64,000 nucleotides of DNA, from the NCBI RefSeq assembly GCF_036898095.1, contig NC_090768.1, forward strand, positions 45,891,451-45,955,450. Direction: 5' to 3'. Below are positions 36,661-49,565 of this stretch, one piece after another. The position numbers were made by a program, and so were the translations under genes. Under the pieces are notes generated by a model, which saw nothing but the letters and a program-made list of their open reading frames with translations, was not told the DNA's origin and made no database searches. Position 1 is the stretch's first letter, and every line of letters begins with the position of its first letter. The DNA comes from Palaemon carinicauda (lineage: Eukaryota; Arthropoda; Malacostraca; Decapoda; Palaemonidae).

Positions 36661-38790
36661 GTTTCCAAACTTTTCACATAAATGTTTTAAAATAAACAAA
36701 TCAACCTTTCAATCACCTGCCTTCCTTTTTTGCTATCAAACTATTACCATACGCTTTCCCAGGTACACCAAGTAATACTATGAAACTGTCATTCTTAGGG
36801 TCGCTTAAAAACTTTACTTGATACTTTTTCCTCTCAAGCTGGATATGTTGGCAAGGTTTTTTTCTTTTGTTAGAGGCCCCCAAAGACAAAAAGGCGTTTA
36901 AAGTTACTGTGCAAACCACAGTCTAATATTTCGGAACTAGATTTTAATGCCCATTTTAAATGATGTAGGTCATGTTTACTAAGGTAGTGCCTCTTAACAG
37001 CACCTTCCTACTAGCAATATGTTAACATCCTTGACAGATATGCCCTGGTCTTGCCGGTATACTAATTTCTCGTTAGCTGATTAGTCATCTTAATCTGATC
37101 GCGTGACAGTATTCTGACCATACCATTGATGTCCTCATTATGTTGTCTTATTCAAGATAATTATCGTAACGTCAACTATACTTCTTGTAAAATTAATCTT
37201 GTAACGCAAGTTGAGGATAAACTCAGTTTTGCAAAGTTCAATAAACTCAAAAAGAAAAGTACAAAAATAGTTCATACGATTGTACTTTATTATTTAATTT
37301 ATAACCTGATATTAAATGGTAATCCGTGGGTCTGCAAAAATACATAATAGAAATATGTACGTATAAACTTTACATAAGCCAGATTATTCAAAAAACATAA
37401 ATATATAAAACTATTTCTTTCCTAAGATCTTTTACACATTAGTGTTTGTTTTACAGCTACGGATGGAAAATACTTTCGGTTTACTATGACTTGTATAGTA
37501 CTTGTCTAAATGTTTATCGTGTTTATTAATCAACTAATAAGTATTGAATATTCCTGTCACGACAAAATAATGTGATACTTTCCCTAAAAGGAAATTAGTT
37601 TATAAGAAAATTAGTAATTTTTACACTTATACACGATGACTTACGAATATATGTACTTCTAATTCATAAGAAATGATGACTCCAAAGAAACAATCGCGAA
37701 AATAAAACACCTCGCCCGTTTCCGTGTTGATGGTGTGACAACGACAGCGGTTTCTATCCCTCAATTCGAACATAAAACGGGGTTTCCCCGATGCGGGGGA
37801 ATTTGGGATTACGAAGGATTTGTTATCTCAGCCGGTATAAGTCTCCTGTCCCACGGCTTTATCTAAATATCAGCCGTGTCACAGAACACACTATGAACCA
37901 AGGGGCTATGGCTTCGTTCATGCTTTGTTTCTTACCCTGTTTTTTCCAGAAAGATAAATCGCTCAATAAGACTCATGCCTGTAAATGTGATCTTGGATTA
38001 TGAAGAAATGTCTTTCCGAAAGCGTCTTAGACGCTGAACTGTTAGAAATACTTTTTTTCTCTCTTAAATACGTTCGCACGGTAAATACCATGTTATTACG
38101 AATGACATCTGCTGTTACCAAAAGTAATTTGCAAAAGAAATTAAATTAAGCCAGATAAATAATCGTGAATTACAAATCTCTTAATTTGCTTTTCCATAAA
38201 TCAAATGAGTATTAAAAAGAAGAACCCCTACTCGGAGAATGAAGGTAACCCAGATGAATGACGACCAATTTCTCTTGAAAATCATTATCATCCTTAAAGA
38301 AAATAAGGAAAACGCTTACTTTCGAACAGGTTAGCATAATATTCAGATACACAATAAAAAACAACAAAATTTACATAAGTTTTCACGTAATATGAAAAAT
38401 ATTTTGGTAAAAATTTCCAATCGAGTACAAATTTAGGCTGGAAGTAAATCCTGACAAAAACATTACCAATAGCCTGATCGTAGAATGTAGCAAATTCGAT
38501 GCACGTAAATGAAAATTCATCCTTTACTTAGAGATAGCACGTTTACATCAAATAAAGATCTAAAACTAGTCATGAAATTCTACTGAAAACGTAACATTAA
38601 CAATTTGGGTTTATAACTCTGAAAACATTATAAAGTATAGTATAGCCTACATAGAATTATACATATGAAATATAATTAAAAATTACCTAGTGGCACCGTC
38701 TTTTTATCATGATCCTTCAGGCTTGTATTTTCCTCCGCATACAGTCTGAAGGATCTAGCATTTTTAGAAGGGGTGGGGGGAACACAGGAG
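36661..38790. other. Non-coding DNA
   Basis: A moderately GC-richer block at 37700-37990 includes a 70-codon frame (37791-38003) without known motif. Nothing else is assignable. Confidence 0.35.
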
Positions 38791-39125
38791 GCTTTTAGTG
38801 TAAGTTCGCCCCAGGTCCTCCAAACACGCCTTGTGGGCGAAGACTGACTGGCTCAGTAGCTCTGATGGGAGTGGCACCTCCTGCAGCAGTCTTGCCGAAG
38901 ACAGACGATGATTTTGCTGACACAACATTAGCGGGTGGCATCACGTCGTATGCTATACATAAAGCATATATGACACCACCTTTACTGGGTAATCCTTGTC
39001 ATTCTTTCTTCCTTGGAGTTCTACAAGTAACTCCTTCATGTGGCAAAGCGGTACCAATGTTTGTTCCTACACTTGTAGACACATTCTGACCACAGATGAT
39101 GAAGCAATTGATGAAGGTGTTCTCC
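38791..39125. other. GC-richer block of unknown origin abutting a non-autonomous retroelement
   Basis: About 330 bp distinctly less AT-rich than its surroundings. On the plus strand there is a 74-codon frame at 38865-39089. On the minus strand two consecutive frames (with CFIICGQNVSTSVGTNIGTA near 39095-39036) are also protein-like in composition. The family was not recognised. It may be a pseudogene or part of a mobile element. Confidence 0.4.
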
Positions 39126-39647
39126 TTCCAATTGCCAGGGCACCAGCCACCCGTTGAGATACTACCACTAGAGAGTTATGGGGTCTTTTGACTGGCCAGA
39201 CAGTAATACATTGGATGCTTCTTTCTCGTTACGGTTCATTTTCCCTTTGCCTACACACACACACACACACACCGAATAGTCTGGCCTATTCTTTACATAT
39301 TTTCCTCTGTCCTTATACACCTGACAACACTGAGATTGCCAAACATTTCTATGGTAAGCAACTTTTCTAGGAAAAGGACACTCCGAAATCAAACCATTGT
39401 TCTCTAGTCTTGGAAAGCGCCATATCCTCTGTACCATGGTCTTCCACTGTTCTCTTGTTTGAGGGTACACTCGGGCACACTATTCTATCCTATTTCTCTT
39501 CTTGTTTTGTTAAAGTTTTTTATAGTTTATTTAGGAGATCTTTATTTTGATGTTTCCTTGTTTCCTTTCCTCACTGGGCTATTTTCCCTGTTGGAACCCC
39601 TGGGCTTATAGCATTCTGCTTTTCTAACTAGGGTTGTAGCTTAGCAA

Positions 39648-39715
<68 letters not shown>
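39126..39715 (+). mobile_element. Non-autonomous LINE-tailed element, copy A1, with (TAA)n tail
   Basis: About 520 bp, starting ccagggcaccagccacccgt and ending in the LINE family L terminus (ctgggctattttccctgttg ... ctagggttgtagcttagcaa). It is followed by (TAA)22 at 39649-39715. Two minus-strand copies (42160 and 49727) share the whole body. Compared with them A1 lacks about 100 bp around 39350. A (CA)n at 39256-39272 is internal. It encodes no protein. Confidence 0.85.
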
Positions 39716-39716
<1 letters not shown>

Positions 39717-41962
39717 TTACACACGGATGAAGACACCACAGTATATGATAAAGTCGAGGAGATAACCAGGCTGAGCCTCACACAAGATACTTTGATTGCT
39801 TCATCCTGTTAAATGCCTTGATTGACAGGCACCCTTTCCACTTCAACATACCTTCGTTGAGTGAAAGATGCTATTAAGGGACATAATTTTTTTTTCATTT
39901 TTCCAGGATTTACTTATTGACAGATCAAATGATAATCAACCTTTGTTATGGCATTCCTGTTGTAAGTGTGGAAGTATTTCTGCCTCGAAAGGCTTGTGTG
40001 ACATCGCCATGGAGAAAGCTGCTATACTGTACGTTCTATTTCTTACCCAAAGCATCCTTTATTGGGGTAAACCAAACATTGCTCATCCACGTTACGATGC
40101 CTATGTACTTGGGAATGTCAATGACGTCAGGACTAATCTATAAATACGCCGACTTCTTCTGTAGTCCATTTCTGATGAATGTGATGTAGTCGTCGGTTTC
40201 TTCAAAGGGAAATACGGGAAGCTCGTATAGAGAAAAAAAAAAAAAAAAAAAAAAAAAGGTTGAAAGAAACCATCTGGAGTTGTTGGAATAAGCTACATCA
40301 TACCCAAGATAGCAGTCCAAGGATGCATGACGTGATATAAGGGGGGAGGGGGTCTTTGAATCCCCTTTTATCCTCTTTGGTGCTCGTCCAATTAAACAGG
40401 GCGGTAGTAAACATAGAATTGTGTTGTCGTCACTGTCGGCTTCTCTACCCAGGTGACCATAAACTTCAAAGACCCGAGGACAAAGAATGTTTCAGGGAAC
40501 CAATCCCTTTCTTTCTGCCTTTACATCCCTTTCCCAATGGACAGTCTAAATCTACACTCGAACCATCATGTATTCAGTTTGAAGGTCTTTAACATCATTA
40601 TAATAATTTGCTGCATCAACCTCACAAAGCTCATAAACAATATCAATGTCAGAAACAATATAACTATCATCTTACTCAATGCCCCCTTAGTCTCAAATTT
40701 CTTCTCCCTGTCGAATCATCACTTTCATCATTATGACATTTTGGTCTCCATAATGCTACCTACTATTGTGGGCAGAGTTCCAAACCTTCATATAATTTCA
40801 ACATATACATAAAATGTTTCTACTAAATCAATCATTTTTCTCTATCACTATTAATATTGAATTCCATTCGAACATAGCTGCTACCAGCACTAACATCCAA
40901 ACGCCTAGGCCCACTTTTGCCATCAGGCACAGTGTGCTAAAAACCTATTGACATTTTAACTATATGTTGAATTATAGTAAATATATTGAAGAATATAACC
41001 TGAACATTTCAGACCTTAATACAAAGAATAAAATGTTATTTTACACAAGAGAATCAAGAGACACTGGCAATATGGTAGGACACTGTTGACAGTTCCGTGG
41101 ACTCTATGAGACTGAGACCCAGGTTGTCCCTTGTCTCCTCTTACTGTCGTTTCAACACACTCTCAAGCCAATCACAACACCCAACATAATCACTAAGACA
41201 AAGAACGTCAACAATTATTCAATATGAATCCTGGTTATTTTTAAAAGAAAAAAGCTTCTACTACTGATGTAGAATGTCTTTTGGTAGTAAAAATATCCGG
41301 ATGTAGATTACATATTATGAGACTCTAAGGGTTAAAAAAGACATATGGGTGAAGGATTGATTAAGAATAGTGCAGGTTAAAACAGGGTAGAGGAAGTGTA
41401 CACCATGAGGTAATTATGAGAGAGCTGTTTAAGAGAGGTTTGTGAGTTAAAGGAAAATGCAGCACTGTATAGACAATATGCTTATGATTGATAAAAATGT
41501 TGAAAATGTACAGTATGTTTATCAAGATGGTGTGCTAAGAGCTACTGAGCTTTTTCATCATGAAAGTGATGCATGGCTTACAATATGTAGATGGGGAGGT
41601 AAATCAATTAATGTAGGGGAAGGGCGTGTCATGTTTCCAAGGGATAAATATATTCATAAATCATGACAATTAAGAAAAGAAGTCATGGGCAGAGTAAAGA
41701 ATGTGTAGAGGTTTATAAATGAGACAATGTTAATTAAGGAGAGTGGATAAAAACTATCGAGATTAGTGAAAGGGTTTGAATTTTACAAGAAAATTGGAAT
41801 GAAAACACGAGTACGGTCATGAGGGTAAATGGAATCCAGGAAGAGAATTGAGAATTATCGATATCAAATTTCATCGTTTTTATGAAAAAAATATTTTCTC
41901 TTCACAAGGATGATGATTGTATTGAAAGAGGACAGTTATCTACAATCCCGATATATATACAT

Positions 41963-41970
<8 letters not shown>
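39716..41970. other. Non-coding DNA
   Basis: Contains poly(A) at 40233-40257. Frames of 60-119 codons at 39868-40812 show no recognisable family. The plus strand is purine-biased from 41330 to 41870, possibly a worn retroelement, without readable peptides. Confidence 0.35.

Positions 41971-42044
<74 letters not shown>
41971..42044 (-). repeat. (TA)n tail of SINE copy S1
   Basis: A 74-bp TA run directly joined to the 3' end of the minus-strand SINE at 42045-42167. Confidence 0.9.
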
Positions 42045-42046
<2 letters not shown>

Positions 42047-42167
42047 CAGCAACAATGTTATTTAATATCGCATTTTACCTTTGGCAATGTATATACAATG
42101 GAAATTCATGCATAATAGATACTTCTGGCTGGGCAAGGATTCGAACCTATTCTTCGGTAGAGACTTG
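42045..42167 (-). mobile_element. tRNA-derived SINE, copy S1
   Basis: The minus strand carries the RNA polymerase III B-box GGTTCGAATCC (42138-42148) followed by ttgcccagccagaag and, nearer the 3' end, ccattgtatatacattgccaaagg. All of these recur in the plus-strand copy at 43001. The A-box side is shortened by an internal deletion, and the element is cut by the A2 tail at about 42168. Confidence 0.8.
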
Positions 42168-42800
42168 TTATTATAAATATTACTTGCTAAGCTACAACCC
42201 TAGCTGAAAAAGCAGGCTCCTAAAAGCCCAAAGCTTAAAACAAGGAAAATAGCCCAGCGAGGAAAGGAAACAAGGAAAAATTAAATATTTTAAGAACAAC
42301 AACACCAAAATAAATATTTCCTATATAAAGTAAAAAAATAAAAAATAAAAAAACAAGAGGAAGAGAAATAAGATAGAATAGTGTGCCCGAGTGTACCCTC
42401 AAGCAAGAGCACTCTAACCCAAGACAGGGGAAGACCATGAGAACAATGGTTAGATGTGGAGTGTCTTTTCCCTAGAAGAGCTGCTTACCATAGCTAAAGA
42501 GTTTCTTCTACTCTAACCAAGACGAAAGTATCCACTGAACAAATACAGTGCAGTAGTTAGCTCCTTGGGTGAAGAAGAATTGTTTGGTAATCTAAGTGTT
42601 GTCAGGTATATGAGGACAGAGGAGCATATGTAAAAAAATAGGCCAGACTATTCAGTGTATGCGTAGGCAAGGGGAAAATGAACCGTAACTAGAGAAAAGG
42701 ATCCAATGAAGTACTGTCTGGCCAATCAAAGGACCTCATACCTCTCTATCGGTAGTATCCCAACGCGTGGCTGGTGCCCAGGCCAACCTACTACCACTAT
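42168..42800 (-). mobile_element. Non-autonomous LINE-tailed element, copy A2
   Basis: Minus-strand copy of the element at 39126, with body and terminal sequence matching throughout. The terminus is gctaagctacaaccctagct... read on plus from 42186, with a short TAA-type tail at 42168-42185. It has a more complete middle part than A1. No coding capacity. Confidence 0.88.
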
Positions 42801-42928
42801 AATCAACCCATCTCCACCATAATAGATGATTGGTGAATTTGCAACATGCGTGTTAGTAATAGATATTCATCACGAATAACCACGTGGTGCAAACTTAAAT
42901 CATATATCATGGTGGAGATGGGTTGATT
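42801..42928. repeat. 128-bp inverted-repeat (hairpin) element
   Basis: The outer 20 bases aatcaacccatctccaccat (42801-42820) are perfectly complementary to 42909-42928. Inside, the arms continue imperfectly (gatgatt...tttgca against its complement near 42885-42905), leaving a loop of roughly 30 bp. It sits exactly between A2 and the SINE S2 region, like a small foldback/MITE element. No target duplication is obvious. Confidence 0.7.
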
Positions 42929-43000
42929 TCAAGTCTAAGAAGAGGTTCCTGAATTCGACAGGAATAGATACAGTGAATTTGTAATTAACTTATATCTCTC

Positions 43001-43142
43001 TTGATAGCATGGTTTGTAAGTCCCTGCTAGCACTGTTTCGACCCAGAGGCATAGGTTCGAATCCTTGCCCAGCCAGAAGCATTTATCATGAATCAATTTT
43101 CGGTGGATATACATTCCCAAAGGTTAAAATCACTAGTGTTAG

Positions 43143-43145
<3 letters not shown>
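43001..43145 (+). mobile_element. tRNA-derived SINE, copy S2
   Basis: gatagcatggtttgtaagtc (A-box region, 43003) and GGTTCGAATCC (B box, 43054-43064) lie about 40 bp apart, as in tRNA-derived pol III promoters. The downstream body ttgcccagccagaagc...ggatatacattcccaaaggtta matches S1. It ends directly in (TA)n at 43146. It is not a functional tRNA gene: no acceptor-stem pairing was recognised. Confidence 0.8.

Positions 43146-43212
<67 letters not shown>
43146..43212 (+). repeat. (TA)n tail of SINE copy S2
   Basis: A 67-bp TA run, starting where the SINE body ends; a (CATA)-like stretch follows to 43253. Confidence 0.92.
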
Positions 43213-43215
<3 letters not shown>

Positions 43216-45340
43216 TATATGTATACATGCATACATACATACATATGTATGTAAATATGAACAAACAAAATTACAGAAAACGTTTCTCACTGTAAACATC
43301 ATTATTCTAAAAAGATAAATTGTTTTATCACTAAATAAAATGGATACTAGACAGTCATGTCAGTAAAATGAGTTTATTGCTTATGGCAATTCATTAAAAC
43401 TATCATGGTAATTAAACCTATATCCCTTTGAATACAAGTTAATTAGCTCATTCGAAATGAAGTTCATGATTTCTATATTTTATTCTTAGAAGTAAAATAC
43501 AAAAATAAATAAATAACGTGACTGTAAAATGAGAAATGTATAACGTTAATACTGTTTTAAATAAAATGAGTGAAAGTTAATAAAGACAGAAAGCTGAAAT
43601 ATTAAAACGGAGAGAAGATTCTCGACCGGAGGGGTTATGTTAGCACCGTCCCAAGTGAAGCCAAGGCCGGACATGATTAAGGGTCGCGGATGAAAAATAT
43701 TTTGGACCACAAACTCACTTAGGTAAGTTGACAGAATGGCTTGGGAGGGAGCCTAATTCTCCTAAGGCTGGTCACGGTCGCCCATCTCTCTCTTGGGTGA
43801 CTTTTGTTTGAAAGTCGTCACTGTTGGAAGTTTTCATTTTTCTTGTTAATTCTTACAACTGAATTGTGGTAACATGTAGATGAATTCTATTCAGGGTGTT
43901 TAGATGCTTCTTTTGCATTCTCTTGAAAAGAAACTTTGTCACTTTCATTACTACTACATTAATACTTCTTTTCATAATAAAAAGTATGATAAAAATTATG
44001 ATGATGATGATGATGAAGAGGGAGAGTCTGAGCAGCTAATTTGCCTATCTAAAAAGACCTCATTAAACTAAAAATTAATGTATTCTAAGGAAACGTATAC
44101 TAATGGAAATATAATGAAGAACTTACCTTGTGTTGGGAAAATCATACGGATATTCATTAAGTATATAGACACACGTCACATAGACATATGCAGGAGTACA
44201 TAGAACAATTCTCATAAACAAACTCTACCTTTATGCTCAATGGTAAATAAAAGTTCACCAACGGGAGAGGAACAGATACGTTTAATTTAATTATCAGTAA
44301 AATAAGAATACTGACTTTAATTGGAATTTTGGTAACCAAAGTCAGTTTCAAATAAGGGCTTTCTTGCCATAGTACTGTATGACTAGTAGTCAAAATAATA
44401 CTATGATGCAGTTCGAAAAGTCAATAAACTTACAGAATCATTAAATATTGTTCTTCATAGATATAAATGTCCTTTCTTTCTTACATTTCTTGTATTGCAA
44501 CTAACCTGAATTTTATCAGTTACTTTCTTCTCCTTCCTCACAACCTTTCCATCACTCTACTAAGTCTCCATTCTCTCAGCTTTACCAAGCCATCTTAAAA
44601 CACTTTAATTTATTTCTTCTATTGTGCTGAAACTTTTATCCGTCTATAATATCCATACCATATCAACCATGAAACGGCTTTTATTGACATTTCGGTCTTT
44701 TAATACTGTCCCTCAGTGGTTTCCATAATTTACCAGCCATACACATTCAATATCACCATTTAACTTCCTAAAGGACAGTTGTGTTCAAAATCCCTTCCTA
44801 TATTCAATTTTTATCATTCTTTCCTAGATTCAATTTTTTTTATGCAAATTGTTTTTTAACTTTATTATCTCATATTTTGCTGACTCGCCTGTCCCGTAAT
44901 TATACCATCGTCCGTTACATTTACTCTCATGCACATAAACGAATCAGACACTTCTTTCTTACACTATCCTTACACTCATGGCATCATTATAATCCTATCT
45001 CCATCTTAACCCCTCCCCCCGGATCTTGTTTTTGCTAAACAGGCTTCAACTTCATTGATATAAAACACTTTTATACTCACCTGTAGCTAATACATCTATT
45101 CATAATTACTAATCTATAAAATTTAACTACTACGTTCTTCCTCTTTAAAAAAAATCTATTGTTCCGTGACTTTTTAATTACTTATTTGTTCTTCAACATC
45201 TCTCACCACGTTATCCATTAAATAACATAGCCATGGAAATAGGAAATAATTAAAACAGGTCAATCTCACAGCTGAGTGTCTTACCATGGTTTACTGCCAT
45301 AACAGAGCTTGATACCAATAACGCTATAAATATTTGACAT
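43213..45340. other. Non-coding DNA
   Basis: A less AT-rich block at 43610-43830 contains a strong 5' splice-site-like sequence, AGGTAAGT at 43721-43728, but no exon could be recognised. From about 44500 the plus strand becomes pyrimidine-biased. Confidence 0.35.
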
Positions 45341-45735
45341 TTTCCATATTACATCTCTTTTACTTCTGTTTCAAGATTCTGCAGACAAAGTGATATCACA
45401 TGCAGCATTTCCCCCCGATTTTTTTTTATCTCAGACAAGTAATTGATCCACTGGCCTGGTTCTTATCACCAGTATGTCACAGCATCTCACTCATTTTATG
45501 AATTCCGGATGCTTTTCACTTTTTTTCTAATTACACTGTCCTAATGTCTTCTGTATTGACACAAGTATTCCCAAATTCACTTGAGCACTTCTACTCTTCA
45601 TCTTTCGGTTCCGCAAGTTGCTTCTATTCAACGTTCAAGAACTTTTCAACATACTCACTGCAGTAAAAGAGGTCAACATCCGCTCAGAGAGCTTCTCTCT
45701 CAGTGACTTGTATTCTAAGAATGATTTTTCATTGG
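45341..45735 (-). mobile_element. Possible very degenerate LINE fragment
   Basis: On the minus strand near 45670-45640 the reading SEYVEKFLNVE resembles the linker between endonuclease and RT in several arthropod LINEs (W-SEYFE-LLN). The rest is too broken to follow. Weak evidence; it may be chance. Confidence 0.25.
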
Positions 45736-46902
45736 GTCTAACTTCCATTAAATAACGAATAATTTTCTACCTTCCCCCAAAAAATCCTTTCCTGTATTTT
45801 GTATTATTTCTTACTTGTATGTCATATTCTTTACTATTATCTTGTTCATTCTCTTTCAGACAGCTGCCTGTCTGCAATTAAACTACAAAGACTACTGTTT
45901 CTTTGGTTAAATCCCACTTCAAACATGTTCTTTAACACTTCTGTATTCCTATATTCGCAAACACTTCCTACTTTTTCTTAACCCCTTCCGCAAAATTTGC
46001 ATACCTCAAAACGCTAGTAATATTTTAACTAACGGCCTTATAGGAGATACTTTGATCACCAGATCAAACTCACTTGTCTCAATTATATTTTTAGTAACAT
46101 TCTAAACCTTTCCTCTTATTCTATATGGTTATAATATGTACGGACAATTTTTAATCATTTCCCTTAAAGAGGTCCATCAAAATCAATTTACTAACTACCC
46201 ATGAGGAAATATTCAAATGACGGTATTATCTTTTTTAGAATCCAATTTCGAGTAGATGAACACGGAATGTATGGCAAGTGATGGTTAAATTTAATTTATA
46301 CACATCAAATCAGATGGGAGGAGGTTGATGAAAGATGTAATATTGATTTTAATTTTCATATTCGGAAAATATGATTTCTTAACAAACAACAGATAGTATT
46401 TCATGTACTGAATTTTGACATAGTGATATATTCCTCAAATGATGAGCAGTAAATGGTACAGTGTGAAATTCATGTACATTCTTATTCCTGATCCAAATAA
46501 TATATCAATGTTGAATATAAAAGTTTGGAAGAAGCATGGTCAAATATTAACAATTTACCAAGTATTAAATAAACCATTCCTATCTCTCGCTTTCACTCAT
46601 TTCTGTTGACAACATTATCCAATTTGAGTGAAAATATTTTCTTCCCATTAGTTCAATGTTAAAGGCCTCATCGTGGACGAACTTTGATTTATTCACTTTT
46701 GGGTGTATAATCCTCGAAAAAAATACATTATATTCAAATTTAAATATTCACAACACAGAACCAGAATGAGTGTGTCAGAAAAATATATATTCATTTTTTT
46801 TTAAAACCTTACGAAGGTTCATGTTATACAGATTCATGACTTCTTGTTTTATAATTTGAAATTTCGAAGACATGCAAAGATTGTGTACATCTAATAATTA
46901 TG

Positions 46903-46905
<3 letters not shown>
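45736..46905. other. Non-coding DNA
   Basis: AT-rich; no recognised feature. Confidence 0.35.

Positions 46906-46968
<63 letters not shown>
46906..46968. repeat. (TA)n microsatellite
   Basis: A pure 63-bp TA run. Confidence 0.97.
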
Positions 46969-46969
<1 letters not shown>

Positions 46970-48825
46970 TGTATATGAACACACGCATACAAGGCATATG
47001 CACATGAAGTCCAAACTTGGCATTTCTATACATTTTATAATTCGTGTATTAAATATTGGTAGTGAAGTCGTTATCTTTATGAATTCATGGGTAGATAGAC
47101 AGAAAGATAAATAGACAGAGAAGCAAGAAATTTTGGTTATAATTGTTATGGGCGATATGCTTATTGTATTCTAGGAAGAATAACAAAAAATTGATATTTT
47201 TGGTTAAAATTTATTTCAGATTTGGCTCAAGATGACCTCACCACAACCCTCTCCCGGCAGACTCACCAAATACACGAACATGGGTCAACGTAAGTCCACA
47301 GAAATTGGGGAAAATGCTAAATATACGCCCCAGGAAATCTCTTGAACACCCTCTGGGATAACCCAGTTTCTTTGTGCAAATCCGCTGTTCTATGTCTTTC
47401 GCATTGCACTCTTTCAGTGTTGGCTTCAGGTTAAAAAGAATTAACAATAAATTTCCATCGCATTCACTATTACAATATTATCTACCATTATTCCTTGTTA
47501 TCTTCCATTACTTATGTATTATTGTTCCACATTTTGCTAAATATTATTCATTGCATCAGCACTGAATGCTTTGCAATAACAAAAAATATAACAGAAAAAT
47601 AAATAGAAATAGGTTTCAATTCATAAAGTAATTGAGTTACAGAGGTATATATAACTAACGTTTGTTACACGCAACAGAGATACATTTTAAAAAGTACAAA
47701 AACACTATATTAGTTTAGCCAATTTTAAAGAGAAACATAGTCGAATTCGTAGAAATATAAAAACCTTATAGTCATTCGTTATAATTTCATAGGTACAATT
47801 AAAGACTATATCTTCAAAATTCACACCTTCGTTCCCCCATATGAATTTTATTTCGATCGCTAGCATTGACATTTTTGTTACTTCCATCTTAACCTGAGGT
47901 CTAAAATAAAACAAAAGATTTCCAAATTAAATTGGATACCTGATAAAGGACTAGAAAATATTTTGCACTGACTATCACGATTCAATTCTCAGCACGAAAC
48001 TCAAACACAGCTGTTAATTTTGCATGTACATTCTACTGTTGCATAAAAAATGTCATCCTGCTTTCGGTTTGAAAGAGTAAAATGAAAAGGATTAATGGTA
48101 AAACCAGTGAGTTACATTAAAAATCAAGAAATACCTGCATATCGGATTCCATTTTTCTTTCTTTTCATTTCCGTTAAAGAAGAAATGGTTAAATCAATAA
48201 TAGTTTTAGTTCTTTCTAGAATATATAACTAAAAATATTATGAATATATATTTAGAAATTTAAACAGATATCATCAACAACAAATCAAAACCTAAAAATG
48301 AATATCAAGAAAATTTACCATTTTCTGTGGCATCTCCGAGCACACGAAAAAGAATTTATATTTCAAAAGTAGAAAAATATATATATGAAAATAAAGATGA
48401 CAGACAAATACACAAATGTTTGAATTACACCAACAAAAAATAGTCCTATCCGTTATCCAAAAAATTAAATTCCTGATCACCCCAATAAGGTACGTAGATT
48501 CCTGGCTAAATCCCGCTTTCGTAGTTGCATTTAAAAAAAAAAAAGTTCAGTGTATTTTGAGGAGTCTGCAGCTATTCCTAGTGTTGACACACCTATTGTA
48601 TGCTTTGCTTTACCAACGAACCTTTTTTTCCTTTTGTATGAAAGAATTTTGATGTAAGTTTTTCATGCCCTTCAAATTTTCAGAGCTAACTAGATAAAAA
48701 AAAAAATATGTTCCCTGTAATTGCTAACGTATTTTCCTATCCTGAAAAGTGCTTTCAAAACATGCCACTGGTTATATACACCGGTGCTGTGAAATGCAGG
48801 GAGCAAGCACTAACTGTAAGCACTT
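46969..48825. other. Non-coding DNA
   Basis: No recognised feature; frames up to 80 codons lack motifs. Confidence 0.35.
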
Positions 48826-49565
48826 GTATCTCCCTTTGCTATTGCCCAAGGGCTCCAACAAGGATACATAACCCAGTGAGGAAAGGAAATAAACTACATG
48901 AGAAGTAATGAATAATATAGAAATAATTTAAGATCAGCAACAACGTTAAAATAAAACTGTCATAAACTATAAAGAGACCTATGTCAGCCTGTTCAACATA
49001 AAAACATTCGTTGCAAATTTGAACTTATTAATTTCTAATGATTTAACTACCCGATTAGAATAATCATTCCACAATCTGGTAATTGTTGGAATAAAACTTC
49101 TGTAATATTGTATAGTATTGAGTATGAGCAAAGGTCTGGCAGTAATTAGTCTTCTGAAAGCGTATTAAACGTAAGAGCAGCTGTCTGAACAAATATCTGG
49201 CATCAATTTTAGTCTTCTGAGGGCGTTTTAAACGTTATAGATGCATTCTGAGTATAGATCTGGCAGTAATTTTATAATGGAGAAGGTATGAGTCCTATAA
49301 TTAACTCCTTACCTAGTGTTACGTGCAGGATGGTACTGTCTTGGAAGATCTGAATGCAAAGGATGATCAGAATTAGGAAAAATCTTATACATCAAGCATA
49401 AAGAACAAACTGAAAGATGGTACCAGATATTAATATCTACAGTATATCTGGAATAAGAAATTTAATGGACCGCAAGTTCTTGTCCAATAAATCAAGATGG
49501 TATTCAGCAGCTGAACACCTTTCTTACAGGAACACTTCGTCAGTTCCTGAAAGCTCTCTACAATA
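48826..49565 (-). mobile_element. LINE family L, C-terminal RT fragment and 3' UTR (minus strand)
   Basis: Read on the minus strand, peptides in order are CSAAEYHLDLLDKNLRSIKFLIP (about 49540-49470), a broken central part, then TRLWNDYSNRVVKSLEINKF (about 49090-49030), then the 3' UTR ending gttggagcccttgggc at about 48847. The last 40 bp and the TAA tail seen in other copies are absent. About 150 bp inside (49125-49275) contains a near-duplicate of tctggca...taattttagtcttctga. It is a pseudogene. Confidence 0.8.

Noticed and set aside
40453..40812. 119-codon plus-strand frame
   Set aside because: I/N/H-rich composition typical of AT-rich DNA; no domain and no splice-site-bounded coding pattern.
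43001..43080. tRNA gene
   Set aside because: Only pol III box-like sequences are present; no cloverleaf or acceptor stem could be formed. It is repeated at 42045 with a (TA)n tail, so it is a SINE.
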